A DNA stretch of 64,000 nt from Hymenobacter glacialis. GTDB taxonomy: Bacteria > Bacteroidota > Bacteroidia > Cytophagales > Hymenobacteraceae. The notes beneath the pieces were generated by a model that was not told where the DNA came from, ran no database searches, and saw nothing but the letters and a program-made list of their open reading frames with translations. Positions 44,328-53,634 of the stretch are shown here, piece by piece. Location of the stretch: positions 62,001 through 126,000 of the forward strand of contig NZ_MDZC01000046.1 in NCBI RefSeq assembly GCF_001816165.1. The letters are read 5' to 3'. Position 1 is the stretch's first letter; every line of letters begins with the position of its first letter. Made by a program: the position numbers and the translations under genes.

Positions 44328-44921
44328 CTACAGCACTCGCCGCACCTGCATGAAGCGCCGCTCGTAGTCGGTGCCCTCCACCTGACTGATTTTTACGCCG
44401 GACTCGCGGCGGGCCGATGATGAGTGCACAAAGCGCATGGGCACCTCGCCCGGCCGCGTTATTACGATGCCCGCGTGGCCCGGCACGGTGCTGGTGGCCG
44501 CAGTACCGGTAAAAACCACGATGTCGCCGCGCTGGGCTGCTGTGCGCGCCACGGGCCGGCCCACCCCAATGAGCAGCGCCGTGGAGTGCGGCACCGCCAC
44601 TCCAAACCGCGCAAAAGAGAACATGATAAACCCCGAGCAGTCGAACCCCGTGAGCGGGGAGATGCCGGCGTATAGGTACGGAGTTCCCCGCTGCGCAAGA
44701 CCAAAGGCCACAATGCTATCGGCGAGGCCCACCGGGGGTGTGGCCGGAATTTTGCGCACCACCGCTAACGCCGAGGGCTGGTCCGCCGCGCGCGGAGCCA
44801 GGGTTTCGGTGGTGGCCCATATCGCGCGCTTGGCTGGCCCCTCCGTGGGGCTGTTTAGCCGGGGCAGCAGGAACACCATGGCCGCAATCAATCCCACAAA
44901 TACCAACCAGACGTACCGCAT
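44328..44921 (-). CDS. NlpC/P60-family (C40) cysteine peptidase
   Basis: 197 residues with an N-terminal membrane anchor or uncleaved signal (VWLVFVGLIAAMVFLLPRL). The C40 domain shows the catalytic cysteine in GFDCSGFIMF, then PHST, the GDIVVF turn and the histidine in GHAGIVI. Such enzymes cut the D-Glu-diaminopimelate bond of cell-wall peptides. It should act in the periplasm, in line with the M23 and deacetylase genes elsewhere in the window. It stands alone. Confidence 0.88.
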   Translation of the reverse strand: MRYVWLVFVGLIAAMVFLLPRLNSPTEGPAKRAIWATTETLAPRAADQPSALAVVRKIPATPPVGLADSIVAFGLAQRGTPYLYAGISPLTGFDCSGFIMFSFARFGVAVPHSTALLIGVGRPVARTAAQRGDIVVFTGTAATSTVPGHAGIVITRPGEVPMRFVHSSSARRESGVKISQVEGTDYERRFMQVRRVL

Positions 44922-45016
44922 AAATATGTAATGAGCAAAAGCAGCGCCAGGAGTAAGCGCGGCCTTTGTTATTAACGGTCCCGGCGCTGGCTAGGTTAAA
45001 GCAAGCGCTGGGGATT

Positions 45017-45024
45017 TACTTTGT
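45017..45024 (+). promoter_or_regulatory. -7 promoter box of the M61 peptidase gene
   Basis: TACTTTGT matches TAnnTTTG, 28 bases before the ATG at 45052. Confidence 0.5.
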
Positions 45025-45051
45025 AGTCCTGCTTTACCTCATAACCGTCTA

Positions 45052-46872
45052 ATGTTTCAAAATACAAAACAACTCCTTTGCCAGGCCGTGCTGGCTGGCC
45101 TGCTGGCTCTGAGCTTGCCGGCAACTGCCGCCCCCGTCGCGGCCGTACCTACTCTGAAGTACACGCTGGCCATGCCCGCGCCCCAAACGCACTACTTTGA
45201 AGTGAAGATGGAGTTGGGCGGCTTTCCGGCCGACTACACCGATATCAAGATGCCCGTGTGGACCCCAGGGTCGTACCTGGTGCGCGAATACGCCAAAAAC
45301 GTGGAAGGCTTTGAGGCCCGCACTGCCAGCGGCCAGGCCCTTGGCTTCGAGAAGATAAACAAGAACACCTGGCGCGTGCGGCACCCCAAGCAGGGGGCTT
45401 TCCAGGTGAGCTACCGGGTGTATGCCTTCGACCTCACCGTGCGCACGTCTTTCATCGACGGCGAGCACGGCTACCTCAACGGCGCCAGCGTATTCATGTA
45501 CCCCGCCGATAATAAGGCCCTGGCCAGCACCGTACAGGTGCAGCCCGCCGCCGGCTGGGCCCAGGTAAGCACGTCGCTACGGCCTGCTCCAGGCAAGTTC
45601 ACTTACAAGTCGAGCAGCTACGACGAGCTGGTGGACTCGCCCATGGAAATTGGCAACCACAAGGTGCTGGAGTTCAGCGCCAACGGTACGCCCCACCTGG
45701 TGGCCATGTTTGGCAGCTCCAATGCCGACGAAACCAAGCTGCTGGCCGACATGAAAAAGGTGTGCGAGGAAGCGCACCGTGTGGTGGGCCAGAACCCGCT
45801 CGACCGCTACCTCTTCATTGTGCACAACCTGGAGCGCGGCGGCGGCGGCCTTGAGCACCTGTTTTCCACTACCCTCGAAGTGGCCCGCAACAGCTACGGC
45901 ACCGAGGCCGGCTACAAGTCTTTTCTGGGCCTGGTGGCGCACGAATACTTCCACCTCTGGAACGTGAAGCGCATTCGTCCGGTGGCCCTGGGGCCGTTCA
46001 ACTACGACCAGGAAAACTATACCAATATGCTGTGGGTGAGCGAGGGCATCACCACCTATTACTCCAAAATGATTACCCTGCGGGCCGGCTACACCACCCG
46101 CGAGGATTTTCTAAACGGGCTGGCCAACGACATCAGCAGCGTGGAGAACACGCCCGGCAACCGCGTGCAGTCGGCTGCCGAATCCAGCTTCGATGCCTGG
46201 ATTAAATCGTACCGGCAGAACGAAAACTCCCGGAACAGCGAAATCAACTACTACGCCAAAGGCGACCTCATTGGCACCCTGCTCGACCTGAACATCGTTG
46301 AGGCCACCAAGGGTGAAAAACACCTCGACGACGTATTCCGCCTGCTCTACGACACCTACTACAAAAAAGCCAACCGCGGCTTCACCGACAAGGAGTTTCA
46401 GGACGCCGTGGCGCAGGTGGCCGGCCGCCGCTACGACGAATTCTTCAGCAACAGCGTGTACGGCACCAAAACGCTTGACTATGCCACGGCGCTGGGCTAT
46501 GCCGGCCTTGCCATCACGAGTGCGCCCGTTGCCAGCACCGGAACGCTGGGGGCGAATTTTAGCAATCGTACCGGCAAGCTGCTTGTTGCCAGCGTGATAC
46601 GCGGCGGTTCAGCCTGGAACGGCGGCCTTAGCCCCAACGACGAAGTATTGCTCATCAATGGCGTAGCGCCCACTAATGAATCGGCACAAACGCTCATTAC
46701 CAGTCCCGTGGGCACCGAGATGAAGCTGCAGATTCGCCGCGACGGCCTCACCCGCGACCTCACGCTCAAAACCCTGGCCAACCCCGACCGGAAATATCAG
46801 ATTCAGCCGGTAGCGGCGCCCACCGCTGCGCAGCAGCGCGTGTTGGCCCGGTGGCTCGGTTCCGCTAAATAA
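45052..46872 (+). CDS. Exported M61-family (glycyl aminopeptidase-like) metallopeptidase with PDZ domain
   Basis: 606 residues. A signal peptide (AVLAGLLALSLPATAAP) precedes the beta-rich M61 N-domain; the catalytic domain has HEYFHLWNVKRIRP near residue 297 and the third zinc ligand in WVSEGITTYYS. A C-terminal PDZ domain begins around LLVASVIRGGSAWNGGLSPNDEVLLING. M61 enzymes remove N-terminal glycine or alanine from peptides. Promoter box at 45017 and a terminator hairpin after the stop mark a single-gene unit. Confidence 0.92.
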   Translation: MFQNTKQLLCQAVLAGLLALSLPATAAPVAAVPTLKYTLAMPAPQTHYFEVKMELGGFPADYTDIKMPVWTPGSYLVREYAKNVEGFEARTASGQALGFEKINKNTWRVRHPKQGAFQVSYRVYAFDLTVRTSFIDGEHGYLNGASVFMYPADNKALASTVQVQPAAGWAQVSTSLRPAPGKFTYKSSSYDELVDSPMEIGNHKVLEFSANGTPHLVAMFGSSNADETKLLADMKKVCEEAHRVVGQNPLDRYLFIVHNLERGGGGLEHLFSTTLEVARNSYGTEAGYKSFLGLVAHEYFHLWNVKRIRPVALGPFNYDQENYTNMLWVSEGITTYYSKMITLRAGYTTREDFLNGLANDISSVENTPGNRVQSAAESSFDAWIKSYRQNENSRNSEINYYAKGDLIGTLLDLNIVEATKGEKHLDDVFRLLYDTYYKKANRGFTDKEFQDAVAQVAGRRYDEFFSNSVYGTKTLDYATALGYAGLAITSAPVASTGTLGANFSNRTGKLLVASVIRGGSAWNGGLSPNDEVLLINGVAPTNESAQTLITSPVGTEMKLQIRRDGLTRDLTLKTLANPDRKYQIQPVAAPTAAQQRVLARWLGSAK

Positions 46873-46899
46873 GGGTAATTGCGGCACGTCTGCTCCTTA

Positions 46900-46938
46900 C
46901 ACAGAAGGCCCCTTGCTCGTTGCAAGGGGCTTCTGTGT
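46900..46938. terminator. Hairpin terminator between M61 gene and kup
   Basis: ACAGAAG-GCCCCTTGC pairs with GCAAGGGGC-TTCTGT around a short loop; no strong T-run. Confidence 0.65.
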
Positions 46939-46997
46939 GAATAAGGGTTGTGGACTTTTTGCGTCTCTACTTGTTCTTGCGGCGAGCCGCTCTGTCA

Positions 46998-48956
46998 TTA
47001 GTTAATCCGTTTCAGCGCTACTTCACGGACGGGCGCAATCACCATGGGTACCTTCTCCACTTTCACCGACGATGTGTCCAGGCCGAAGTACTGGGCTTCG
47101 GAGGCGATGAACTGGCGGATGTAGAAGTACGACTGCATCACGAGCTTCTCCAAGGTGGGGAAGTCGTTTTCCACGCTCAGAAACTTCTCGAGTACCACAA
47201 AGCGGAAGTCGCCGGTTACGTGCTGCTTGCTCAGCGACTCGTAGCGCGAGGTGATGTCCACTTCCTTGTTGCGCACCAGGTCTTCAATCACCTTGCGGAA
47301 GTAGAGGTTGATGCGCTGCTGCACCCGGAAGCCCAGCCGGAAGTTGATGCGAAACACGTCGTCGGGCGCTACTTCCGTCACTTTGTACTCCATGGTGTAG
47401 GGCTGGTCGGTGGTTTCTACGTGGATGAACCAGTAGATATCCGCCCGCTTGGGCCGCTTCTGGAAGATGGAATAAATGATTTTCTGCTCAATCTCCGAGC
47501 TGCGCTCCGCCGAAGTCAGGAACACGAGGTGGGTGGCGTATTTGGGAATGGAATCGTCGTCGCTCAGCTGCTTGAGAGCCTCCACGTAAGGCTCAAGCCG
47601 CACAAATTCCGTCAGGCGGCGCTTGATGTAGAAGGCCTTCAGCCAGACGTACATCACGGCCATGAGCGCCCCGCCAATGGCCAGCGACACCCAGCCGCCG
47701 TGCGGAAACTTTTTCATGTTGGCGATGAGAAAGGAGCCCTCGATGAGGCCGTACAGGGTAGCAAAGCCAATGACCAGCGGCAGCGCCACCTTCTTGGAGC
47801 GCAGCCACACCGTGAGCAAAATGGTGGTCATGAGCATGGTGAGCGTAATGGCCAACCCGTAGGCCGCCTCCATGTTTTCCGACTTGCGGAAGTAAAGCAC
47901 CACGCCAATGCAGCCCAGCAGCAGCAGCCGGTTCATGCTGGGCACGTAGAGCTGGCCCTTCACGTCGGTGGGGTAGTTCAGCTTCACCTTGGGCCACATG
48001 TTCAGGCGAATGGCCTCGGCCACCAGCGTAAACGAGCCCGTGATAAGCGCCTGCGAAGCAATGATGGCCGCAATAGTAGCAATGCAGATGCCAATGAGCA
48101 GGAACCACTGCGGCATGAGCGCGAAGAACGGGTTGCGGTCGCCCAGCATCCTGCCTTCCTGCGTGAGGAGCCACGCGCCCTGGCCCAGGTAGTTGAGGAG
48201 CAGGGCACTCTTCACAAAAGTCCAGCTGATGCGAATGTTGCCTTTGCCGCAGTGGCCCAGGTCCGAATACAGCGCCTCGGCCCCGGTAGTACACAGAAAC
48301 ACCGAACCCAGCAGCCAGAACCCTCCCGGGTAGCGCACCAGCAGGTCGTAGGCATAGTACGGGTTGAACGCCTTGAGAATGACCGGATTCTTAATGACCC
48401 AACTGATACCCAGCACGGCCAGCATGGAAAACCACAGCAGCATAATGGGCCCGAATGCTTTGCCCACAATCTGGGTGCCAAAGCTTTGCATTAAAAAAAG
48501 CCCGGCAATGATGCCAATAACGATGTACACCACCATATCCTCCGTCAGGCTGGGGTACACGTTTTTGAGCCCTTCAATGGCCGAGGATACCGAAATGGGC
48601 GGCGTAATCACGCCATCGGCCAGCAGGGCCGCTCCGCCGATAATGGCCACCGCCGAGAGCCACGGCCCGCGCCGCCGCACCAGGGCGTAGAGCGAGAATA
48701 TGCCGCCCTCGCCGTTGTTGTCCGCATTCAGGGTGAGCAGCACGTACTTCACCGTGGTTTGCAGCGTCAGGGTCCAGATAACGCAGGAAATGCCGCCCAG
48801 CACCAAATGCGAATCAATCAGGCCCGGCACCGTACCGCTCTTAAGAATGGAGGCCATCACATAAAGCGGTGAGGTGCCGATATCCCCATAAATAATGCCT
48901 AAGGCAATCAGCAATCCAGCGCCGGATATGGCGCTGTGCGAGTGTTTGGAATCCAT
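46998..48956 (-). CDS. kup: Kup-family low-affinity potassium transporter
   Basis: 652 residues with twelve membrane segments followed by a ~200-residue cytoplasmic tail, as in Kup/HAK proteins. The first helix region LIALGIIYGDIGTSPLYVM and DGVITPPISVSSAIEGL are family signatures. It brings K+ in with H+ across the inner membrane. ATG 48956 is used; an in-frame ATG at 48989 would add 11 residues. A TACTTTCG box on the minus strand at 49004-49011 is the likely promoter. Downstream gene is the convergent M61 peptidase. Confidence 0.94.
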   Translation of the reverse strand: MDSKHSHSAISGAGLLIALGIIYGDIGTSPLYVMASILKSGTVPGLIDSHLVLGGISCVIWTLTLQTTVKYVLLTLNADNNGEGGIFSLYALVRRRGPWLSAVAIIGGAALLADGVITPPISVSSAIEGLKNVYPSLTEDMVVYIVIGIIAGLFLMQSFGTQIVGKAFGPIMLLWFSMLAVLGISWVIKNPVILKAFNPYYAYDLLVRYPGGFWLLGSVFLCTTGAEALYSDLGHCGKGNIRISWTFVKSALLLNYLGQGAWLLTQEGRMLGDRNPFFALMPQWFLLIGICIATIAAIIASQALITGSFTLVAEAIRLNMWPKVKLNYPTDVKGQLYVPSMNRLLLLGCIGVVLYFRKSENMEAAYGLAITLTMLMTTILLTVWLRSKKVALPLVIGFATLYGLIEGSFLIANMKKFPHGGWVSLAIGGALMAVMYVWLKAFYIKRRLTEFVRLEPYVEALKQLSDDDSIPKYATHLVFLTSAERSSEIEQKIIYSIFQKRPKRADIYWFIHVETTDQPYTMEYKVTEVAPDDVFRINFRLGFRVQQRINLYFRKVIEDLVRNKEVDITSRYESLSKQHVTGDFRFVVLEKFLSVENDFPTLEKLVMQSYFYIRQFIASEAQYFGLDTSSVKVEKVPMVIAPVREVALKRIN

Positions 48957-49003
48957 AAAAAAGGGGGGCTGGCAGGCGGTAACAGCCAATTAATAAAGGC
49001 GTG

Positions 49004-49011
49004 CGAAAGTA
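49004..49011 (-). promoter_or_regulatory. -7 promoter box of kup
   Basis: Minus-strand TACTTTCG, 48 bases before the kup ATG (15 before the alternative ATG). Confidence 0.45.
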
Positions 49012-49059
49012 ACAGGCAAGCGACCGACGTGGCTGGCAGCCGGCACGGAGGCTGCCGCT

Positions 49060-49725
49060 TTATACCTCGTCTGGCGCAATAGGTCCTGTATTGCCAGGCT
49101 GCTCCTGAGCGGCTTCTGCAATGGCCTGGGCAGCCTGGGCGGCTTGGGCGGCTAGCCGGGTAGCTTCGTCGGCGGCGGCGAGCAGGGCGGCGGCTTCGCG
49201 CGCGGCGTGGTCGTGCACCCGAAAAATGCGGCGGTTGATTTCAGCCGTGAGGCGCTGCCAGGGGGCGGTTTCGCCGGGCAGGGCCACGTTCACCACCTCG
49301 CGGCCCAGCCTGAACAGGCGCAGGCGATTGGTGCCCCGGTGACCATAGATAAGCAGCAGCGTGGTGAGCGTCATGCCCAGCATGGCGGGCCCGGTTTTCA
49401 GCCAGTTCTCCAAAAAGGCAATCATGACAGCGGCCAGGCCCAAAGCACCCAGCAGGTACCACAGTAACCAGCGTACGTGCATCACATCAGCGCGCTCCAG
49501 CTCCCGCAAGAGGTAAAGATGGCCGCGCACCAGGAGCGTGGTGCCGGTGAGTTCCACACGGCCGTCGGGGCTAGCTACGGGGGGCAACGGCGCCAGTGGC
49601 TCGGGAGCGGCAGGCGGCGCGAAGTATGGCCCTGGCCCGGCTGAAGCCAAAGAAGCCCCGGAAAGTTGTTCCGGGGCTTCTGGCAGGATTGGTTCAGCGG
49701 CGGGCTGAGCTTCGGGGTCGGTCAT
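49060..49725 (-). CDS. Membrane protein of unknown function with alanine-rich coiled tail
   Basis: About 221 residues: a proline/alanine-rich N-terminus, a beta-like segment (RVELTGTTLLVRGHLYLL), two membrane spans (WLLWYLLGALGLAAVMIAF and MLGMTLTTLLLIYG), then a basic segment (GTNRLRLFRLGREV) and a long alanine-rich helix likely to be a coiled coil. No family recognised. ATG 49725 is preferred; a GTG at 49824, seven bases after the FKBP stop, would extend it by 33 low-complexity residues and couple it to FKBP. The downstream neighbour is kup. Confidence 0.6.
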   Translation of the reverse strand: MTDPEAQPAAEPILPEAPEQLSGASLASAGPGPYFAPPAAPEPLAPLPPVASPDGRVELTGTTLLVRGHLYLLRELERADVMHVRWLLWYLLGALGLAAVMIAFLENWLKTGPAMLGMTLTTLLLIYGHRGTNRLRLFRLGREVVNVALPGETAPWQRLTAEINRRIFRVHDHAAREAAALLAAADEATRLAAQAAQAAQAIAEAAQEQPGNTGPIAPDEV

Positions 49726-49830
49726 GGGCTCAGCAGCAGCAGCCAAGGTGGGGGTGGGGCGCGTCCAGGTGGGCGCGATGGGGCCGGTGGGGGTAGCTGC
49801 CGTAAAACCGCGTGCTGCCCCCACGGCGCC

Positions 49831-50460
49831 TTAGTTTACTTTGATGAGCTCCACGTCGAAAATCAGGGCCGTATCGCCGGGTATGTCGCGGCCGGCGCCC
49901 CGCTTGCCGTAGGCCAGGTCCGATGGAATGTAGAGGCGGTACTTCGAGCCTTCGGGCATAAGCTGCAGGGCTTCTGTCCAGCCGGCAATCACGCCGTTGA
50001 CGGGGAAGGTAGCGGGCTGGCCGCGCTGGTAGCTGCTGTCGAACACAGTGCCGTCGATGAGGGTGCCGTGGTAGTGCGTGGTCACGGAAGAGCCCAGCGA
50101 AGGCTTCTTGCCGGTGCCCTGGGTCAGCACTTCGTACTGCAGGCCGCTGGGCAGGGTGGTCACGCCCGACTTGCTGGCGTTTTGGGCGAGGAAGGCTTCG
50201 CCTTCTGCTTTGTTGTTGTTCATGGCGTTGGGGTCTTGGTCTTGTTGGTCGTCATCGGCGCCGCCCATTGTCTCTTGCAATTGCTGCATGGCGGCCTGCA
50301 TTTCTTCCTGGGAAAGGCGGCTGGGCAGGCCCTGCAGGCCTTCTTTGAGCGCGCCGGCCAGGGTGTCTACGTCCAGGTCCAGGCCCTGCTGGGCGAAGTT
50401 GCGGGCCAGGTCGCGGCCAATGATGTAGCTCACCTGAGCTTGGTGGGAATCGAGGTTCAT
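49831..50460 (-). CDS. FKBP-type peptidyl-prolyl isomerase (FkpA/Mip-like)
   Basis: 209 residues without a signal peptide: an N-terminal helical dimerisation domain (QAQVSYIIGRDLARNFAQQG, as in FkpA/FKBP22) and a C-terminal FKBP domain (GSSVTTHYHGTLIDGTVFDSS, VIAGWTEALQLMPEGSKYRLYIPSDLAYG). It catalyses proline cis-trans isomerisation to help folding. The ATG at 50460 lies after a leader frame running to 50487. A following membrane-protein gene starts immediately downstream, so the two may be co-transcribed. Confidence 0.92.
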   Translation of the reverse strand: MNLDSHQAQVSYIIGRDLARNFAQQGLDLDVDTLAGALKEGLQGLPSRLSQEEMQAAMQQLQETMGGADDDQQDQDPNAMNNNKAEGEAFLAQNASKSGVTTLPSGLQYEVLTQGTGKKPSLGSSVTTHYHGTLIDGTVFDSSYQRGQPATFPVNGVIAGWTEALQLMPEGSKYRLYIPSDLAYGKRGAGRDIPGDTALIFDVELIKVN

Positions 50461-50614
50461 GGGCAGGAAAGGGGGGAAGTGAAGCAACGGGCTTTCGTGC
50501 CAAAAGCACCGCCACCAGTGAAAGTGGGTCCGAACGGGTTACGCCGCTCACGGACCAAAGTTCCAAAAGCCGCGCCGAACCGTCTTACCCGGCCGAATTG
50601 GCTGTATCCACAAC

Positions 50615-50647
50615 AAAAAAGCCCGGCCATCGGGCCGGGCTTTTTGC
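50615..50647. terminator. Strong bidirectional terminator
   Basis: GCCCGGCC pairs with GGCCGGGC over a four-base loop, with AAAAAA before and TTTTT after; it ends the 44-residue gene on the minus strand. Confidence 0.85.
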
Positions 50648-50689
50648 CTTTTTTATTGCAGGGGGCAGCGCAAACCCATAATGCGGCGC

Positions 50690-50824
50690 TTAGCAGTAGT
50701 GCTGCGGGTCGTCGTCGCCGTGGAAGAAGAACGTCAGGTCCAGGTCGGCCAGTTTGGCAGCCAAGTAGCTAACGCCACCCAGCAACAGCAGCGAGGAGAA
50801 CGATAATGCGGTGGTCTTTTTCAT
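50690..50824 (-). CDS. 44-residue single-span microprotein
   Basis: ATG 50824 to the TAA at 50690-50692 gives 44 residues, beginning MKKTTALSFSSLLLLGG and ending FFFHGDDDPQHYC: a positively charged N-terminus, one hydrophobic helix (about residues 7-23), then an acidic, histidine-bearing tail ending in cysteine. A promoter box TATCTTTG on the minus strand (50861-50868) sits 37 bases upstream and a strong terminator lies 43 bases downstream, so it has its own transcription unit. It could be exported (weak signal) or membrane-bound. Function unknown. Confidence 0.6.
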   Translation of the reverse strand: MKKTTALSFSSLLLLGGVSYLAAKLADLDLTFFFHGDDDPQHYC

Positions 50825-50860
50825 AAATAAGCGTGAAATAGCCTAGTGGTAATTCCTGCG

Positions 50861-50868
50861 CAAAGATA
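50861..50868 (-). promoter_or_regulatory. -7 promoter box of the microprotein gene
   Basis: Minus-strand TATCTTTG, an exact TAnnTTTG match, 37 bases before the ATG at 50824. Confidence 0.55.
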
Positions 50869-50916
50869 CGAAAAATTGGAAGAAATGTTATGCATGCAGC
50901 ATATATTTTCTTTGTG

Positions 50917-51501
50917 TTACCCCTCCAGGCTGGCCACTTCTACCACCGCGCCCACCGGCATGGTGCCCAGTAGCACGCCGCCCACCCGCACCCGCACCAG
51001 CCGCAGCGTGGGAAACCCCACGGCGGCGGTCATTTTCCGCACCTGCCGGTACTTGCCTTCGGTGAGGGTGATGGAAACCCAGGAGGTAGGGCCGTGCCGG
51101 TCGTCCCGGATTTTGCGGGAGCGGGGGGCAAAGTCGGGGGGCGCCTCCAGCCGGAAGGCTACGCAGGGACTGGTGAGGTAGCGCACGTTGTGAATGCCGA
51201 TTTCCACGCCGGCCTGCATGCGCGCCACGGCGTCGTCGTCGATGAGCCCATCCAGCTGGGCATAGTACTCCTTCTCTACCTTCTTGCTGCGGATGTGTTC
51301 GCTCATGCGCCCGTCGGTGGTGAGCAGGAGCAGGCCTTCGCTGTCCTCGTCGAGGCGGCCAATGGCCATGATGCCGGCGGGAAAATCGTGAAATTCGCCC
51401 AGCTTTTTCTTCTTGGCTTCGCCCACAAACTGGCTGAGGTAGCCGTAGGGTTTGTGAATAAGAAAATGGCGGTGGGCAGGAGTTTCTACGCTGGGCAACA
51501 T
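50917..51501 (-). CDS. rluE: RluE/RsuA-family 23S rRNA pseudouridine synthase
   Basis: 194 residues: FLIHKPYGYLSQF at the start, catalytic GRLDEDSEGLLLLT with the essential aspartate, KVEKEYYAQLDG and the C-terminal GKYRQVRKMTAAVGFPTLRLVRV, all typical of RsuA/RluB/E/F enzymes. It lacks an N-terminal S4 domain, which fits RluE. It isomerises a uridine of 23S rRNA; the exact site is inferred from family. Confidence 0.85.
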   Translation of the reverse strand: MLPSVETPAHRHFLIHKPYGYLSQFVGEAKKKKLGEFHDFPAGIMAIGRLDEDSEGLLLLTTDGRMSEHIRSKKVEKEYYAQLDGLIDDDAVARMQAGVEIGIHNVRYLTSPCVAFRLEAPPDFAPRSRKIRDDRHGPTSWVSITLTEGKYRQVRKMTAAVGFPTLRLVRVRVGGVLLGTMPVGAVVEVASLEG

Positions 51502-51529
51502 GTTATTGGTAATGCGTTAATTGATAAGA

Positions 51530-52618
51530 TTACTGCACACCCTGCACTTCTACGCGGCGGTTGCGGGCATCGGGCGAGGGATGCAGCGGCTGGGAGTCGC
51601 CGTAGCCCACGGTGCTGATGCGCTCCGGGGCAATGCCCGTTTTCACTAGGTGGGCTTTCACCGCTTGGGCGCGCTGCTCCGATAGCACCTGGTTCTTGTT
51701 GGACTCCCCAACTTTATCGGTGTGCCCCGCCACCCTTATGCGTAGGTTGGGACGAGCCAGCAATTCAGCGGCAAGGCGGCTTAGGGCCGGAATGCCGGCG
51801 GGCAGCAACTCCGCAGTGCCCAGCCCGAACAATACGGTGGGCAGCACCACCGGCGTGGGCGCCACAATGAGGGCCGGGGGCCGCCGCCTGCTATTGGGTG
51901 GCGCAGGAGCCGGCGCAGTGGGCTTGCGGGCCGCCAGTGGTGGCACCGAAGCCGGCTGCCTGGGCGCAGTACCCGCTACCTGAATGGTGATGGCCACCAC
52001 GGGGCTTTCGCTGGTGGGGTAGTAATTCTGGGTGAGGTAGAAGGTGGTGGTTTTAGTAAGAATGTCGCGGTGGGTGTTGCCGATGGCCACGGGCTGCGTA
52101 AGGGCCGCGTCGGCAAACCAGCGCACGTTGCGGCCCGTAACGCGGTGCGTGGCCGGGGTGCCGGCTGCTACCGTGCCCGCCGATTTGAGCTTGACGCGGT
52201 AGAAGGTGAAGGCGCCGTGGTCGCACTCGTTGATGGGGCGGTAGGTGGCGCGGCCGGTGAGCTTTTCCTGCGCGGCGTCGTAGGTGAGGCTCAGAGCTCC
52301 TTCGCACCAGTAGCTGGTTCGGGTCTGGCCGGTCTCGGTGAGCTTGCGCTGGTGTACCAGCCGCATTTCGGGGCCGGTTTGGGTTCCCTGCACCTGGAAC
52401 GTGACCGATATGCCGGGGGTATCGCCCACTTCCTGGTAGAGCACGCCAAACAGGCCCTGCGACTGGCTTTTTTGCAGCCGAAGCACCGCGGGCCAGGTGC
52501 CGCCGTCGCCGCGCATGTCGGTTTCCACGCCCTGCCAGGTGCCCGTCAGGTTTTGGGCGTGGGTGGGTGCGGCTCCGTGCAACAGGAAGACGATGCCGTA
52601 GCAGAGGCTGCGTTTCAT
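51530..52618 (-). CDS. Exported OmpA-family protein
   Basis: 362 residues with a signal peptide (SLCYGIVFLLHGAAPTHAQ). An N-terminal ~200-residue beta-rich domain (LTGTWQGVETDMRGDGGTW, VLYQEVGDTPGISVTF) is followed by a Pro-rich linker and a C-terminal OmpA domain with the peptidoglycan-binding motifs RVAGHTDKVGES and NQVLSEQRAQAVKAHL, ending GYGDSQPLHPSPDARNRRVE. It would tether the envelope to peptidoglycan in the periplasm. ATG 52618 is chosen over 52669. Confidence 0.87.
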   Translation of the reverse strand: MKRSLCYGIVFLLHGAAPTHAQNLTGTWQGVETDMRGDGGTWPAVLRLQKSQSQGLFGVLYQEVGDTPGISVTFQVQGTQTGPEMRLVHQRKLTETGQTRTSYWCEGALSLTYDAAQEKLTGRATYRPINECDHGAFTFYRVKLKSAGTVAAGTPATHRVTGRNVRWFADAALTQPVAIGNTHRDILTKTTTFYLTQNYYPTSESPVVAITIQVAGTAPRQPASVPPLAARKPTAPAPAPPNSRRRPPALIVAPTPVVLPTVLFGLGTAELLPAGIPALSRLAAELLARPNLRIRVAGHTDKVGESNKNQVLSEQRAQAVKAHLVKTGIAPERISTVGYGDSQPLHPSPDARNRRVEVQGVQ

Positions 52619-52821
52619 GGGTGCGAAAATAAAACCTGGAGTGCGGCGGTAGCGAGATGCGGATACCAACGCTTAATGTAAGGCGTTGTTCGGCTGCGCC
52701 TAGGCGGTGTTGTTCCTTTAAAAAGCGCTGACGGTAATGCGGCTCTGGTAAGTGAGTTTACCCAAATTTGGGTAAACTACACCGGGGTGTTATTCAAAAA
52801 AGCAGCTGGGCCACCGCCGTG

Positions 52822-53454
52822 CTACCGCTGGCCTAGCTGCTCCTGAAAGGCTGTCAGAAATAGCCCAACGTGGTAGCCGTCGGCCAGCCCGTGGTGAATG
52901 TTGATAGACACGGGCATGAGCGTGGCCGCGCCTTCCGCGTAGGTCTGGCCCACCGAAATCTTGGGGCAGCTGTCGGGATAAGTGAAGCTGCGGGCGTGGC
53001 TCAGGCCAGAAAAGCGCACCCACGGCAGCGCCGAAAAATGGATAACATCGGGTCGGCTGGTTGTTTCGCTCAGACGCAGGCCTTGGCTGGCTTGCACGGC
53101 CGCAATTTCGGCGTTAGCCGTTGGCAGAAACTCAGCAAGCTCGTGGTGGTGCTCAATAAAGGAAAAGGCAAACGTGTGGTCGGGCCGACCGATGGTGGCC
53201 GAGGCGTGAATGCGGTCGTAGCAATACACCTGGCCATCTTCGATGCGGTAGCGAAAGGCTTCCACCTGATTCACCGCTCGCAACGCCGCGTGCAGGTAAT
53301 ACAGAAAAAACGGCACCTTCAGCCGCCTGGCTTCGGCCAGGGCGTGGGTGCAATCAACGGTGGCCACCAGGCCGAAAAAAGGCTCCTCAATCGCGGAGAA
53401 GAAAGCAAAATGCTCGCGCCGGTTCCAGCTGGCTTGGTCAATAAGGTGCTTCAT
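52822..53454 (-). CDS. CatA-like chloramphenicol acetyltransferase-family enzyme
   Basis: 210 residues matching type A chloramphenicol acetyltransferases in length and layout: SWNRREHFAFFSAIEEPF at the start, FSGLSHARSFTYPDS in the middle, and the catalytic histidine in SINIHHGLADGYHVGLF (HHxLxDGYHVG). It moves acetyl from acetyl-CoA to a hydroxyl of an antibiotic-like acceptor in the cytoplasm; the natural substrate of such chromosomal copies is often unknown. There is no sign of a mobile element nearby. Confidence 0.85.
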   Translation of the reverse strand: MKHLIDQASWNRREHFAFFSAIEEPFFGLVATVDCTHALAEARRLKVPFFLYYLHAALRAVNQVEAFRYRIEDGQVYCYDRIHASATIGRPDHTFAFSFIEHHHELAEFLPTANAEIAAVQASQGLRLSETTSRPDVIHFSALPWVRFSGLSHARSFTYPDSCPKISVGQTYAEGAATLMPVSINIHHGLADGYHVGLFLTAFQEQLGQR

Positions 53455-53634
53455 GAGCCGGCAAAGGTCGGGCTTTAATGCCGGGGTTGAGCGGTAGTAC
53501 GCGGCCCGACCTGCACGTTGGGTGCCGGTTTAAATAAAACCACGACTTACGCCTGCCGTTCGGGCGAGGAAATGGCTGGCAGTGGTAGCACTCCCGGCTT
53601 ATCGACCAATTCGCGCTACTCCGAGGCCGGCGGG

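Noticed and set aside
46950..48494. Long open frame antisense to kup
   Set aside because: Mirrors the Kup coding frame, is rich in His/Gln/Glu and has no recognisable domain.
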